Made by a program: the position numbers and the translations under genes. Shown here piece by piece: positions 26,961 to 35,810 of a stretch of 64,000 bases of DNA (the first letter of the stretch is position 1; the number at the start of each line of letters is the position of its first letter). The stretch comes from Endozoicomonas euniceicola. GTDB lineage: Bacteria; Pseudomonadota; Gammaproteobacteria; Pseudomonadales; Endozoicomonadaceae. The stretch is from assembly GCF_025562755.1 (NCBI RefSeq), contig NZ_CP103300.1, positions 1,377,501-1,441,500 of the forward strand, written 5' to 3'. The notes below the pieces were generated by a model. That model was not told the DNA's origin and made no database searches. It was given only the letters and a program-made list of their open reading frames with translations.

Positions 26961-27547
26961 TGAAACGTCAGGGACTCGCCACGATGGAACTGAGCTTACC
27001 TCAACAAAAAGAACTGCTCCGCCTTGCCAGAAAAACCATAGCCGACAGCTGTCGACAGGGGCTGCCTCCGGGGACGCCGGAAGGTGATTTTCCTCCCATT
27101 TTTTATGAACAGCGGGCCACCTTTGTAACACTGCAAAAACAGGAAAACCTGAGGGGGTGTATTGGATCTCTGCAGGTCAGACGAACCCTTATTGAAGATA
27201 TTATTCACAACGCCTTTGCAGCCGCATTCCGGGACTCACGTTTTCAACCGGTATCCGCAGCAGAACTCAACGAGATAGACATCGAAATTTCAATACTCAG
27301 CCCTTTGTCAGAAATGAATATCAGTTCTGAGGACGATCTGCTGCAACAGCTTATTCCCGGTCAGGACGGACTGGTTATAGAAAATTCGTTCTACCGGGCC
27401 ACTTTTTTACCCCAGGTCTGGGAGCAGCTGCCCACTGCGCAGCAGTTTTTACAGCACTTAAAACAGAAAGCCGGTATATCGCCGGATATCTGGCCTGATG
27501 ATATGAGGTGCTCCCGCTACACATGCTTTAAATTTCAAGAGAAGTAG
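26960..27547 (+). CDS. amrA: AMMECR1-domain protein AmrA
   Basis: A 195-residue AMMECR1-domain protein. Diagnostic stretches are FVTLQKQENLRGCIGSL, the family's LRGCIGS box, and AAFRDSRFQPVSAAEL. I take ATG 26960, which shares its A with the TGA of amrB (TGATG); a GTG lies one codon earlier. Translation is therefore coupled to amrB. It is the last gene of the pair and is followed within 20 bases by a strong bidirectional terminator. Biochemical function is unknown; the context ties it to the radical SAM enzyme encoded on the other side of amrB. Confidence 0.92.
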   Translation: MKRQGLATMELSLPQQKELLRLARKTIADSCRQGLPPGTPEGDFPPIFYEQRATFVTLQKQENLRGCIGSLQVRRTLIEDIIHNAFAAAFRDSRFQPVSAAELNEIDIEISILSPLSEMNISSEDDLLQQLIPGQDGLVIENSFYRATFLPQVWEQLPTAQQFLQHLKQKAGISPDIWPDDMRCSRYTCFKFQEK

Positions 27548-27562
27548 GCCTTAAGAAAAACA

Positions 27563-27599
27563 AAAACGCCGCTTTACTCAACGGGTAAAGCGGCGTTTT
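27563..27599 (+). terminator. Strong bidirectional terminator
   Basis: A perfect 15-bp stem (AAAACGCCGCTTTAC / GTAAAGCGGCGTTTT) with a 7-base loop lies 16 bases after amrA. The A-rich left arm and T-rich right arm allow termination in both directions, serving amrA and the convergent tyrS. Confidence 0.92.
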
Positions 27600-27605
27600 C
27601 AGGTG

Positions 27606-27691
27606 TAATCAGAAGTATGCCAGCTTTTGGCTTTTAGCTTCTGGCTTTTAGCCAACAGCCAACAGCGGCATATTCTAAGCTTCAGTTCCCC
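27606..27691. repeat. MITE-like heptamer palindrome, copy 4
   Basis: A short version of the family (about 86 bases): ATCAGAAGTATGCC, a few TTTTGGC/TTTTAGC and AACAGCC units, then GGCATATTCTAAGCTTC and GTTCCCC. Its right end abuts the tyrS stop codon with no gap. Confidence 0.8.
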
Positions 27692-28999
27692 TCAAACCAC
27701 TTCAAACAGGAAATGGTTTTTCTTGCCCAGCTTAACCAGGAAGAAACGGCCAAACAGAGCGTTATCTTTCGCAAAGCATTCCGTCAGGTTCATGTTGTCT
27801 GCGGCACCACGGGCTTCACCGTTAAAGAATACGGCATTACGACCCAGGGCGTCTTTTACCTGCTTGCCGGATTTCACCATACCGACCTCGGCAAACAGCT
27901 GAGTCATCGCCTGACCTTCCAGCTCGTTCAGTTGAATAGTCGCACCTGGCAGACCATCCTGCTTCAGCTGCTCCAGATCGGTTTCAGACAGGTTGGAGAT
28001 ATCGCCAGAGAACAGGGATTCCGTAATACGCTCGGCGGCCTGTAAACCTTCTTCACCATGCACCAGGCGAGTCACTTCACGAGCCAGAATACGCTGGGCT
28101 TCAGGACGCCCCTGACGCTCTTCGTCGGCTTTCCTGATACCATCGATCTCGTTCTGGCTCAGGAAGGTGAAGAAGCTCATAAAGCGATATACGTCAGCGT
28201 CCGCAGTATTCATCCAGAACTGGTAAAACGCATACTGAGACGTTTTAGAAGAATCCAGCCATACGGCTCCACCTTCCGTCTTACCAAACTTGGTACCGTC
28301 AGACTTGGTAATCAGAGGTACGGTCAGACCAAATGTACGAGCCTGATTCATACGACGGGACAGATCGATACCGCCAACGATATTACCCCACTGGTCACTG
28401 CCGCCCACCTGCAGAGTGCAGTCGTAACGCTTGTTCAACTCGGCAAAGTCCATTCCCTGCAGCAGGGCGTAGGAAAATTCTGTAAAGGAGATACCCGCCC
28501 CTTCACGGTTCAGGCGCTGTTGAACAGACTCTTTGTTGATCATGGCGTTGACAGAGAAGTGCTTGCCAATGTCACGCAGGAAGTCCAGCGCCGTCATCTC
28601 ACCGGTCCAATCCAGGTTATTGGCTACCAGTGCAGAGTTTTCACCACAATCAAAGTCAATAAACTGACTCACCTGACCTTTGATTTTGTCCACCCAGCCA
28701 GCAACGATGTCCGGCGTATTCAGCTGACGTTCGGCAGCCTTGAAGCTTGGATCACCAATCAAACCTGTTGCACCACCTACCAGGGCAATAGGCTTATGAC
28801 CAGCCATCTGGAAACGTTTCAATACCAGCAGAGGTACCAGATGGCCCAGGTGCAGACTGTCTGCCGTCGGATCAAAGCCGCAATAAAGAACCCGAGGCTG
28901 TTCGCTCAGATGAGCGTCCAGTTCCTCGACGGCAGTAGTCTGCGCGATGAGCTGGCGGGCCTGCAGATCTTTCAGCAGTGGATTTTGATTCTCAGACAT
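27692..28999 (-). CDS. tyrS: Tyrosyl-tRNA synthetase
   Basis: A 435-residue class I tyrosyl-tRNA synthetase. The HIGH motif appears as HLGHLV (near residue 51) within YCGFDPTADSLHLGHL. Tyrosine-binding residues lie in SYALLQGMDFAELN and QVGGSDQWGN; the KMSKS loop is represented by KFGKTEGGAV. A C-terminal S4 RNA-binding domain with VKDALGRNAVFFNG follows. It charges tRNA-Tyr in the cytosol. The gene is divergent from the M23 peptidase gene, as in Pseudomonas. Its stop touches a MITE-like repeat. Confidence 0.96.
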   Translation of the reverse strand: MSENQNPLLKDLQARQLIAQTTAVEELDAHLSEQPRVLYCGFDPTADSLHLGHLVPLLVLKRFQMAGHKPIALVGGATGLIGDPSFKAAERQLNTPDIVAGWVDKIKGQVSQFIDFDCGENSALVANNLDWTGEMTALDFLRDIGKHFSVNAMINKESVQQRLNREGAGISFTEFSYALLQGMDFAELNKRYDCTLQVGGSDQWGNIVGGIDLSRRMNQARTFGLTVPLITKSDGTKFGKTEGGAVWLDSSKTSQYAFYQFWMNTADADVYRFMSFFTFLSQNEIDGIRKADEERQGRPEAQRILAREVTRLVHGEEGLQAAERITESLFSGDISNLSETDLEQLKQDGLPGATIQLNELEGQAMTQLFAEVGMVKSGKQVKDALGRNAVFFNGEARGAADNMNLTECFAKDNALFGRFFLVKLGKKNHFLFEVV

Positions 29000-29263
29000 T
29001 TAATGTTTCCTGCACATGCGGGTCTTGATAAAAACTGGATCACACAAAATACATGAAAAATCGCTCAAGAACAAAGCGGTATACTATTTTTCCATACAAA
29101 AAAAAGGATCCAAAAGGCTGTTACAAATAACCTCCGGGAAGGGAAAGGCAGCTTCCACTGATCTTTTTACAAATCGCTTATAGCTATATATCAAACCATC
29201 AGGTAGTTTTTATCGTTATAATTTGCTTATATTTCAATAAAGCCACTCTATTTTCAGATCAAA

Positions 29264-30667
29264 ATGACAAAGGTTGTTTTAACAGGTGCAACCCGTGTTC
29301 GCAGTCAAAACGGTAGCCTGCCCCGTTTCCCCAGACGACACCTGATGTTGGCTACAGGTGTGACGATTGCTGTGCTTTTATTAATTGTTCTAGTGCCGTC
29401 TACAGACGTTGAACCCAAAAAAGAGCTACCAGAGATAACACAGCCAGCGCAATCAATGCTTCCTGAAACACCCAAAACTCACTCTGAGGCTATACGCAGA
29501 GCCAGAGCAGAAACTGACACAGAAGCTCTGAAGCTGGCGAAACCGGGCAAATGGCAAAGTCTGGTGGTCGCAAACGGTGATAATCTTTCCAGTCTGTTTG
29601 CCAGGCAGGGGCTTGGAGCCAGAGTTGTCTATGACATCAGCAAAACCCCCGACTATGGAAGACTACTCGCCGATATCCGCCCCGGACAAACACTGAAATT
29701 CAGGGTGAATTCAAATAACGAGCTAACCCAGTTCCGCTACGTCCGTGACCGACTGAACCACCTCCTGTTTCAGAAGACAGATAACGGCTATATCGCTGAA
29801 GAAATCGTATTTGAACCACAGGTTCGAATCGCCTATGGGGAAGGGGAAATCAGCGATTCACTGTTTATAGCCAGTCAGAAGGCCGGGCTGACAGACCGGC
29901 TCACTATGGAACTGGCGAGCATCTTTGGCTGGGACATCGACTTTGCTCTGGATATTCGTGAAGGTGACCGCTTTAACGTCGTCTATGAAGAACGTTATCT
30001 CGATAATAAAAAACTGGGCAACGGTAACATCCTTGCCGCCACCTTTATCAATAAAGGCAGAAGCTATACTGCTATTCGTTACACCGACAGCAAAGGCAGC
30101 AGCAGTTATTACACGCCAGACGGCAAAAGCATGAAAAAAGCCTTTCTGCGTACCCCTGTAGACTTCACCCGTATCAGCTCCCGGTTTAACCCAAATCGTC
30201 TGCACCCCATCCACAAAACCAGACGCCCTCACCGGGGGGTTGACTATGCCGCCCCCACCGGCACACCGATAAAAGCAGCAGGCGATGGCAGAATACAATT
30301 TTCAGGCTGGCAGAACGGTTACGGCAACGTAGTGTTTATTGAGCACCCAAATAACATCGTCACCGTTTATGCCCACCAGAGTCGTATGAACAAGCGCTTC
30401 AAAAAAGGCTCACGGGTAAACCAGGGTGATATTATCGGCTACGTCGGCTCCACGGGCTGGTCGACAGGACCTCACCTTCATTATGAATTCCGCGTAAATG
30501 GAACACATAAAGACCCAGTAAAGGTTAAATTACCTGACGCCAAACCGGTTCCAAAAGCAGAAATGGCTCGCTTTAAACAGCACAAAATCGGTATCCTCGC
30601 TCAGTTGGAACAGCATCAAAAAACGTTCCAGAGAACTCCTGAGAAAACAATGCTTGCCTCTCAGTAA
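29264..30667 (+). CDS. M23-family peptidoglycan DD-metalloendopeptidase (MepM-like)
   Basis: A 467-residue envelope protein. An N-terminal membrane segment (about residues 28-45) is followed by an OapA/LysM-like region (VVANGDNLSSLFARQGL) and a C-terminal LytM peptidase domain. Zinc ligands are visible in HRGVDYAAPTGTPI (HxxxD) and in GPHLHYEFRVNG (HxH). The family cuts peptide cross-links of periplasmic murein to allow growth. The gene is followed at once by anmK (TAATG overlap), so the two are probably co-transcribed and link murein cutting to recycling. It is divergent from tyrS. Confidence 0.93.
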   Translation: MTKVVLTGATRVRSQNGSLPRFPRRHLMLATGVTIAVLLLIVLVPSTDVEPKKELPEITQPAQSMLPETPKTHSEAIRRARAETDTEALKLAKPGKWQSLVVANGDNLSSLFARQGLGARVVYDISKTPDYGRLLADIRPGQTLKFRVNSNNELTQFRYVRDRLNHLLFQKTDNGYIAEEIVFEPQVRIAYGEGEISDSLFIASQKAGLTDRLTMELASIFGWDIDFALDIREGDRFNVVYEERYLDNKKLGNGNILAATFINKGRSYTAIRYTDSKGSSSYYTPDGKSMKKAFLRTPVDFTRISSRFNPNRLHPIHKTRRPHRGVDYAAPTGTPIKAAGDGRIQFSGWQNGYGNVVFIEHPNNIVTVYAHQSRMNKRFKKGSRVNQGDIIGYVGSTGWSTGPHLHYEFRVNGTHKDPVKVKLPDAKPVPKAEMARFKQHKIGILAQLEQHQKTFQRTPEKTMLASQ

Positions 30668-30699
30668 TGTCCAGAATTCTCTCAACAGGCTTTTCTACG

Positions 30700-31794
30700 A
30701 TGAAACCATTATTTATAGGTTTGATGTCCGGCACCAGCCTTGATGCTGTGGATGCAGTACTGGTCGAATTTGAAGGCGCATCCTGTCGAATACTGACTGC
30801 GCGTTCTCACCCACTGCCAGAACAACTGCGACAGACTTTGACAGAACTTACCCTTCCGGGTGATAACGAAATCGAAAAGCTGGCTGAAGCCGACCCCGCG
30901 TTTGCCAGGGAGTGCGCTGGAGCGGTTCAGTCCCTTCTTGAAGCCAGTCAGCAAAAACCAGAAAACATTGCAGCCATAGGCAGTCATGGTCAAACCATCA
31001 GGCACCGCCCCGGGCAAGGTTACACACTGCAAATTGGCGATCCCAGCCTGATCGCAGAATTGACTAATACAACAGTCGTCGCAGATTTCCGTCGCCGGGA
31101 TATTGCAGCGGGCGGACAGGGCGCACCGCTGGTTCCGGCATTTCATCAGTCGGTTTTTCACCAGTCTGGTGAGGGTAGAATTATTGTCAATATTGGCGGC
31201 ATGGCTAACCTGACCATTCTGGACGAACAGCCTGTCAGGGGGTTTGACACCGGTCCGGGAAATATCCTGATGGATCAGTGGTGCCAGCGTCATACCGGGC
31301 AGCCCTACGACAGCAACGGCCAATGGGCTGAATCTGCCAGCGTTGACCAGCCTCTGCTGGAACACCTGCTTAAAGAGGCTTACTTTCACCAGCTGCCACC
31401 AAAAAGTACAGGGCGGGAGTTGTTTAACAGGCAATGGCTTGATAACAGGCTTGAGCAGTTTCCCCACCTTTCGCCAGCACAGGTTCAATCCACATTGTGC
31501 CAGCTGACAGCCAGCACCATTGCCCACGACATCAGCCAGTTCGCACCGGATTCACAGGCTGTTTATCTGTGCGGTGGTGGTGCACACAACCAGACACTGA
31601 CCAAACGTTTACGACAACAGTTGCCTGACCATTCTGTATCAACAACAGAAGCCCTGGGTATTCACCCCGACTGGGTTGAAGCGGTTGCCTTTGCCTGGCT
31701 TGCCCGGCAGACGCTCCTGGGACTGCCTGGCAACCAGCCAGAGGTAACCGGAGCCGCAGGCCCCAGAATACTGGGTGCTATCTATCCAGCTTGA
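30700..31794 (+). CDS. anmK: Anhydro-N-acetylmuramic acid kinase
   Basis: A cytosolic kinase of about 364 residues that phosphorylates and hydrates 1,6-anhydro-MurNAc during murein recycling. It begins MKPLFIGLMSGTSLDAVDAV, the canonical first block of the family. Also seen are GSHGQTIRHRP, VADFRRRDIAAGGQGAPLVP, NIGGMANLT, FDTGPGN and CGGGAHN. The frame is open from an ATG at 30667 overlapping the peptidase stop (TAATG), which would add 11 residues; I prefer 30700 on family length, though neither start has a clear ribosome site. It lies in a unit with the murein endopeptidase. Confidence 0.94.
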   Translation: MKPLFIGLMSGTSLDAVDAVLVEFEGASCRILTARSHPLPEQLRQTLTELTLPGDNEIEKLAEADPAFARECAGAVQSLLEASQQKPENIAAIGSHGQTIRHRPGQGYTLQIGDPSLIAELTNTTVVADFRRRDIAAGGQGAPLVPAFHQSVFHQSGEGRIIVNIGGMANLTILDEQPVRGFDTGPGNILMDQWCQRHTGQPYDSNGQWAESASVDQPLLEHLLKEAYFHQLPPKSTGRELFNRQWLDNRLEQFPHLSPAQVQSTLCQLTASTIAHDISQFAPDSQAVYLCGGGAHNQTLTKRLRQQLPDHSVSTTEALGIHPDWVEAVAFAWLARQTLLGLPGNQPEVTGAAGPRILGAIYPA

Positions 31795-31979
31795 AGCGTT
31801 TTTACTGGAGCAATGTTTTGTCAATAACTGGAGCAATACGACAATGAACAAATATAATTGCCATAAATACTGCGAGTCACACGCATCAGTTAAAATGATT
31901 TGTAGTAGAGTAACCAGAAGTTTAAGCTTTCGGCGAGCAGCTCAAAAGACTTTGAACCGCTCAGCAATCCACGCATTAC

Positions 31980-32336
31980 TCAAATGGAAAAAGAGGAGCC
32001 ACAGCCGCAGGTAGACTTTGCGTTTGGATTTCTTACCAGAAAGCGAGAACCCTGAAGTCCGCTTTCATAATCCACTTCAGCACCTACAAGGTATTGATAG
32101 CTCAGAGAGTCTACGACCATTTCCGCGCCGTTTTTACAAACCAGAGTGTCGTCATCAGCCAGTTTATCGTCAAACGTAAAACCGTACTGAAAGCCGGAGC
32201 AGCCGCCACCAGTAACGTACACTCGAAGACGTTGAGATTTATTCTCTTCATCTTCCATCAGTTCATTGACCTTACTGGCAGCACTATCTGTGAAAATAAT
32301 TGGTTCCGGAACAACTGTTTCAACTACTGCGCTCAT
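31980..32336 (-). CDS. erpA: Iron-sulfur cluster insertion protein ErpA
   Basis: A 118-residue A-type carrier. The three cluster-binding cysteines are in GGGCSGFQYGF and in STCGCGSSFSI. The start MSAVVETVVPEPIIFTDSA and the length match ErpA rather than IscA. It hands [4Fe-4S] clusters to client enzymes in the cytosol; in this window amrS is one evident Fe-S protein, but no specific link is implied. It is convergent with anmK. Position between anmK and a coiled-coil membrane protein gene is as in pseudomonads. Confidence 0.95.
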   Translation of the reverse strand: MSAVVETVVPEPIIFTDSAASKVNELMEDEENKSQRLRVYVTGGGCSGFQYGFTFDDKLADDDTLVCKNGAEMVVDSLSYQYLVGAEVDYESGLQGSRFLVRNPNAKSTCGCGSSFSI

Positions 32337-32472
32337 TCATCCTCCCGTGTTACCCGCAACGACGTGCAACCCGTTAATGCCACTTTACAGGCATTATCCA
32401 AGTAACCCAGCGTTTCAGTCAACTATTTGATTCTGTTGTTATTCCCTAAAATATAGAGACATTCCCGTGGTC

Positions 32473-32600
32473 GGGGTAGTGGCAATCAGAAATATACCTG
32501 GCTTTTAGATGTTGGCTATTGGCTGTTGGTTATTTACTGCCTGACCAGCAGCCAACAGCTAACAGCTAACAGCTAACAACGGTATACTCTAAGGCTCAGG
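32473..32600. repeat. MITE-like heptamer palindrome, copy 5
   Basis: It begins GGGGTAGTGGCAATCAG and AAATATACC. The left arm is made of GGCTTTTAG / TTGGCTATTGGC units and the right arm of AACAGCT units, ending GGTATACTCTAAGG just before the stop codon of the minus-strand gene at 32605. Ends and architecture match the other four copies, with arm sequences diverged. Confidence 0.8.
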
Positions 32601-32604
32601 TAGT

Positions 32605-33390
32605 TTATTCCTGCCCCGTACTGGCTGCCAGTTCCTCATGCCAGTCGAATGACTCTTCCAGGTTTCGAGTACCACCGCTGCGAATATTAATATTAACGGT
32701 AATGCTTTCAGGCTTGAAACCCTCCGGAAGCTCGAAGTCCAGAAGACCACGATCATCAGGGAAAGACTGAAAATAGCGAAAGCCCAGTGCCGGATTATCT
32801 CCTGCACCAGCCAGTTCCAGCAAAGACAAACTGACAGGCTGACCATCCTGTTCACCCTTTACACGAGCTTTCAGGGTGCCTCTGATAAAATTATTGCTGC
32901 GCGATACCTGAGAGACCACCATACGCAACTGGTAGTGATTAGGTTTATTTCCGGGTATCAGGTCAAAGGCATTCAGCCGCACACCTTCGTTCAGATCTTC
33001 GGGAGCTATGACACTCTGGTAAAACGCTATGGTTTTAGACAATTCAGCTTTTTCCTGCTCCAGCTCACGAACCTGAACCCTGACATTTTCAGCAGCCTGC
33101 CGGTCAATCTGACTGGAGCGTTCAAGCACAGCCACCCGTGACGCCAGTTTTTCATTCTGCCTTTCAAGGCGGGTGACATCTGTCGACAGCTGCCTGTTTT
33201 CCTGTTTCAACCCTTCACTCTCATCAACCACCCGGCTGGCACCAAACCAGTAGGCAACCACCCCAAAGCTGATAAACAGGGTCACCAGCAAGAGTTGCAG
33301 CCGTCGTTCCCGTACAGGGTCGTGACGAACAACTCTCATGGCTCCGGCGGAATTCAAAGAGCCTTGATCTTGGTCAGGGTCAAAAGCCAT
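32605..33390 (-). CDS. Single-pass membrane coiled-coil protein (DUF6776-like)
   Basis: A 261-residue protein with a basic cytoplasmic N-terminus (RHDPVRERRLQ), one membrane helix (about residues 31-49) and a long coiled coil (about 55-120, rich in leucine and glutamate heptads). A C-terminal beta-rich domain of about 110 residues ends in SFDWHEELAAS. The same type of gene lies between erpA and argC in pseudomonads and is often followed by a bactofilin gene; none is present here. An envelope-organising role is plausible but not shown. The strand runs with erpA, separated by a MITE-like repeat. Confidence 0.65.
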   Translation of the reverse strand: MAFDPDQDQGSLNSAGAMRVVRHDPVRERRLQLLLVTLFISFGVVAYWFGASRVVDESEGLKQENRQLSTDVTRLERQNEKLASRVAVLERSSQIDRQAAENVRVQVRELEQEKAELSKTIAFYQSVIAPEDLNEGVRLNAFDLIPGNKPNHYQLRMVVSQVSRSNNFIRGTLKARVKGEQDGQPVSLSLLELAGAGDNPALGFRYFQSFPDDRGLLDFELPEGFKPESITVNINIRSGGTRNLEESFDWHEELAASTGQE

Positions 33391-33624
33391 TGGCAGAAAT
33401 CCAAATCATGCAACCAGAAAACAAAATGACTGATTTGCCGCAGTTTGCGAGGGTATACTTCCAGAAGTGGAATATTAGTACAAAATAGCTAAAAACTATA
33501 CACAAGCAGTTATCGCTTAACAATCCAGTCCATGGAAAGTAAACACTATCAACTTCGCTGGCTAGTCCTGAGTCTTATCGTTATCCTCTTTGGGACTAAT
33601 CTAAAGCTGACCTGAGGACAGGGA

Positions 33625-33798
33625 ATGAATCTGCTCACTATTCTGATGTTGCTGTTTGCCACGCTTATGATCATTGTCATGGTGACTGAAAAGTACGGCA
33701 AACCCATGGATAATGAAAAACAGGCAAAGTGGTCAAAAATCATTATGATCCTGCTGTTTGCGCTGATTTTGATCCGCATACTGAAAGAGCTGTTCTGA
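33625..33798 (+). CDS. Small two-helix membrane protein
   Basis: A 57-residue frame starting MNLLTILMLLFATLMIIVMV. It has two hydrophobic helices (about 3-20 and 37-53) joined by a charged loop (TEKYGKPMDNEKQAKWSK) and ends KELF. A GAGG/AGGGA ribosome site lies directly upstream of the ATG. It stands alone between the coiled-coil protein gene (divergent) and the SDR-like gene (same strand, 143 bases on). I do not recognise a family. Composition and the ribosome site suggest a real small membrane protein. Confidence 0.5.
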   Translation: MNLLTILMLLFATLMIIVMVTEKYGKPMDNEKQAKWSKIIMILLFALILIRILKELF

Positions 33799-33941
33799 GC
33801 AACCGGAAGCGGAAAAACTCACCAAACGAAAAACCTGCCGTACGCCTGCTTTTTACAATATCTACCTGTACCTGAAAACAAAAACTTGGCATCATTAGCC
33901 AACAAAAGTAAACACAGATTAACAATAAGGAAAGAGCAGTC

Positions 33942-34442
33942 ATGCAGGACGTCGTCATTGTTACCGGTGCCAGCTCTGGCATTGGCAGTGAAGTCACCGA
34001 AAAACTGGCTAACAAGGGCTACAGAGTTCTGGCCGTAGCCTCCAGGGAAAAACTGTTAAGACGCCTCTATTCGTTCAATAAGAACATTGTTCCCGTGGTC
34101 GCCGACCCCACCAGTCACGAAGGGGCCAGAATCATTCAGAAATACCTCGACAGGGAAGATGGCACTGTGAGGTGCTTTGTCTACAGCAACCCTCATCGCA
34201 GCGCCTCAGGCATCAGCAAACCTTCAGCCCAGGCCACCCTTCACCTGACAGAACAATTAAGTCACTACTTTACCCACGCCAAGGTCGTCCTGATCAGCTC
34301 TGATAAAAAACCATTACAAAAAGATCTGGAAAAAAACCTGTATGACAGTCTGAAAGAAGCTGTCGATACTACTCAACTGGATATTGAGCTTATTTGCAGC
34401 CAGTCCGTTGAACAGGTGGTGGCAGAAGTCGCTGCTGCATAA
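33942..34442 (+). CDS. Truncated SDR-like Rossmann protein
   Basis: A 166-residue protein with the cofactor-binding glycine motif TGASSGIG of short-chain dehydrogenases at residues 8-15 (MQDVVIVTGASSGIGSEVTE). The expected catalytic Ser and YxxxK are not seen, and the protein is about 80 residues shorter than classical SDRs; it ends in an acidic helix. An AAGGAA ribosome site precedes the ATG. It may bind a dinucleotide without being an oxidoreductase. The stop is clean and no continuation was found in other frames, so it is more likely a compact gene than a recent frameshift. Confidence 0.6.
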   Translation: MQDVVIVTGASSGIGSEVTEKLANKGYRVLAVASREKLLRRLYSFNKNIVPVVADPTSHEGARIIQKYLDREDGTVRCFVYSNPHRSASGISKPSAQATLHLTEQLSHYFTHAKVVLISSDKKPLQKDLEKNLYDSLKEAVDTTQLDIELICSQSVEQVVAEVAAA

Positions 34443-34485
34443 GAGAGCGAACAAGCGACCAGAAACGGTCGCTTCAGAGACTGCA

Positions 34486-35514
34486 TCAGGGCATTATCGC
34501 CGGAACGTCCAGCCCTGTTGCCTCATCCAGCCCGAACATTATATTCATGTTTTGAATGGCTTGCCCCGCTGCCCCTTTCACCAGATTGTCAATCACAGAG
34601 AGAATCACTACCGTATCCCCCCCCTGTGGACGATGCGCAGCTATACGACACTGGTTACAAGCTTTGACAGAACGGGTTTCGGGCAAACTGCCGGCAGGCA
34701 TGACATCAACAAACGGTTCATCTTCGTAGGCCTGTTCATACAATGCCTGCAAATCTATGGAATGATCTCTCACTGTCGTATAAGCGGTGGCATGAATGCC
34801 ACGTATCATCGGTGTCAGGTGCGGAACAAACACCAGCTCTCCGTCGAAGCTGGCAGACATTCTGGACAACCCCTGCCGAATCTCAGGCAGGTGCCTGTGA
34901 CCCGCTACTCCATAAGCCTTAAATGATTCGGACACTTCACACATCAGGCTCGCCACTTTAGCGCCACGCCCGGCACCGCTGACCCCGGACTTGGCGTCCA
35001 CAATGACAGTCCCTTCAACCAGATCGTTCTGAATCAGGGGCAACAGGCCCAGCTGGGTCGCCGTTGGATAACAGCCGGGGTTTGCCACCAGCCGCGCCTG
35101 ACGGATAGCCTCTCTATTCATTTCCGGCAACCCATAAATCGCTTCGCCCAACAGTTGCGGGCAGGCATGATCAACACCATACCACTGCCGCCAGTCAGCG
35201 GGATTGGTCAAGCGAAAATCAGCCGCCAGGTCAATCACCTTAACGCCCTTGTCCAGCAGGGTTGGCACCGATTGCATGGCAATACCGTTGGGCGTGGCAA
35301 AAAAGACCAGATCGCACTGGGACAACACCTCGTTATCCGGCTCAGTAAAGGGTATATCCATCTTTCCACGCAGACCGGGGTAAAGCTCACTAACCGCTTT
35401 GCCACATTCTGAACGTGATGTGATGACCTGAACATCCGCTTGCGGATGAGTCGCCAGCAAACGCAGTAATTCGGCACCGGTATAGCCTGTACCACCTACG
35501 ATTCCAATTTTCAT
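34486..35514 (-). CDS. argC: N-acetyl-gamma-glutamyl-phosphate reductase
   Basis: A 342-residue enzyme of arginine biosynthesis that reduces N-acetylglutamyl phosphate to the semialdehyde with NADPH. The N-terminal Rossmann motif is GIVGGTGYTGAELLRLL; the catalytic cysteine is in NPGCYPT (near residue 150). HRHLPEI and the C-terminal VIDNLVKGAAGQAIQNMNI are typical. Full length, no anomalies. It is convergent with the SDR-like gene, and hemJ lies 3 kb away rather than adjacent as in pseudomonads. Confidence 0.96.
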   Translation of the reverse strand: MKIGIVGGTGYTGAELLRLLATHPQADVQVITSRSECGKAVSELYPGLRGKMDIPFTEPDNEVLSQCDLVFFATPNGIAMQSVPTLLDKGVKVIDLAADFRLTNPADWRQWYGVDHACPQLLGEAIYGLPEMNREAIRQARLVANPGCYPTATQLGLLPLIQNDLVEGTVIVDAKSGVSGAGRGAKVASLMCEVSESFKAYGVAGHRHLPEIRQGLSRMSASFDGELVFVPHLTPMIRGIHATAYTTVRDHSIDLQALYEQAYEDEPFVDVMPAGSLPETRSVKACNQCRIAAHRPQGGDTVVILSVIDNLVKGAAGQAIQNMNIMFGLDEATGLDVPAIMP

Positions 35515-35581
35515 TGCCGCCCTTCCTGTCGAGATATTTATTTATCAGTTGAGCATATTTATTCACACATAAGTTTGCAAG

Positions 35582-35800
35582 TTACTGCCGTTCCTTTAAT
35601 GGCTGAATAACTCCCGTCAACCCATTAATATGTATTTCCAGAGCCAGCTGCAGCAGACGCCCCAACTCGCCTTGAGGAAACCCTTTTTTGGCGAACCAGA
35701 GCAGATACTCTTCAGGCAGGTCGATCAGTACCCGTCCACTGTACTTGCCAAAAGGCATCGTCATACGCGCCAGTTTCAGTAAATCCTGTTTATCAAACAT
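35582..35800 (-). CDS. DUF3820 family protein
   Basis: A 72-residue protein containing MPFGKYSGRVLIDLPEEYLL, the core of the DUF3820 family (sometimes called quorum-sensing-regulated virulence factor-like). The rest is helical with no catalytic motif visible. It lies 10 bases after lrgB on the same strand and could be the third gene of that operon. Function is not established. Confidence 0.8.
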   Translation of the reverse strand: MFDKQDLLKLARMTMPFGKYSGRVLIDLPEEYLLWFAKKGFPQGELGRLLQLALEIHINGLTGVIQPLKERQ

Positions 35801-35810
35801 CGCACCGACC

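Noticed and set aside
28058..29056. A 332-residue frame antisense to tyrS
   Set aside because: tyrS on the other strand has every synthetase motif; the antisense frame has no family features.
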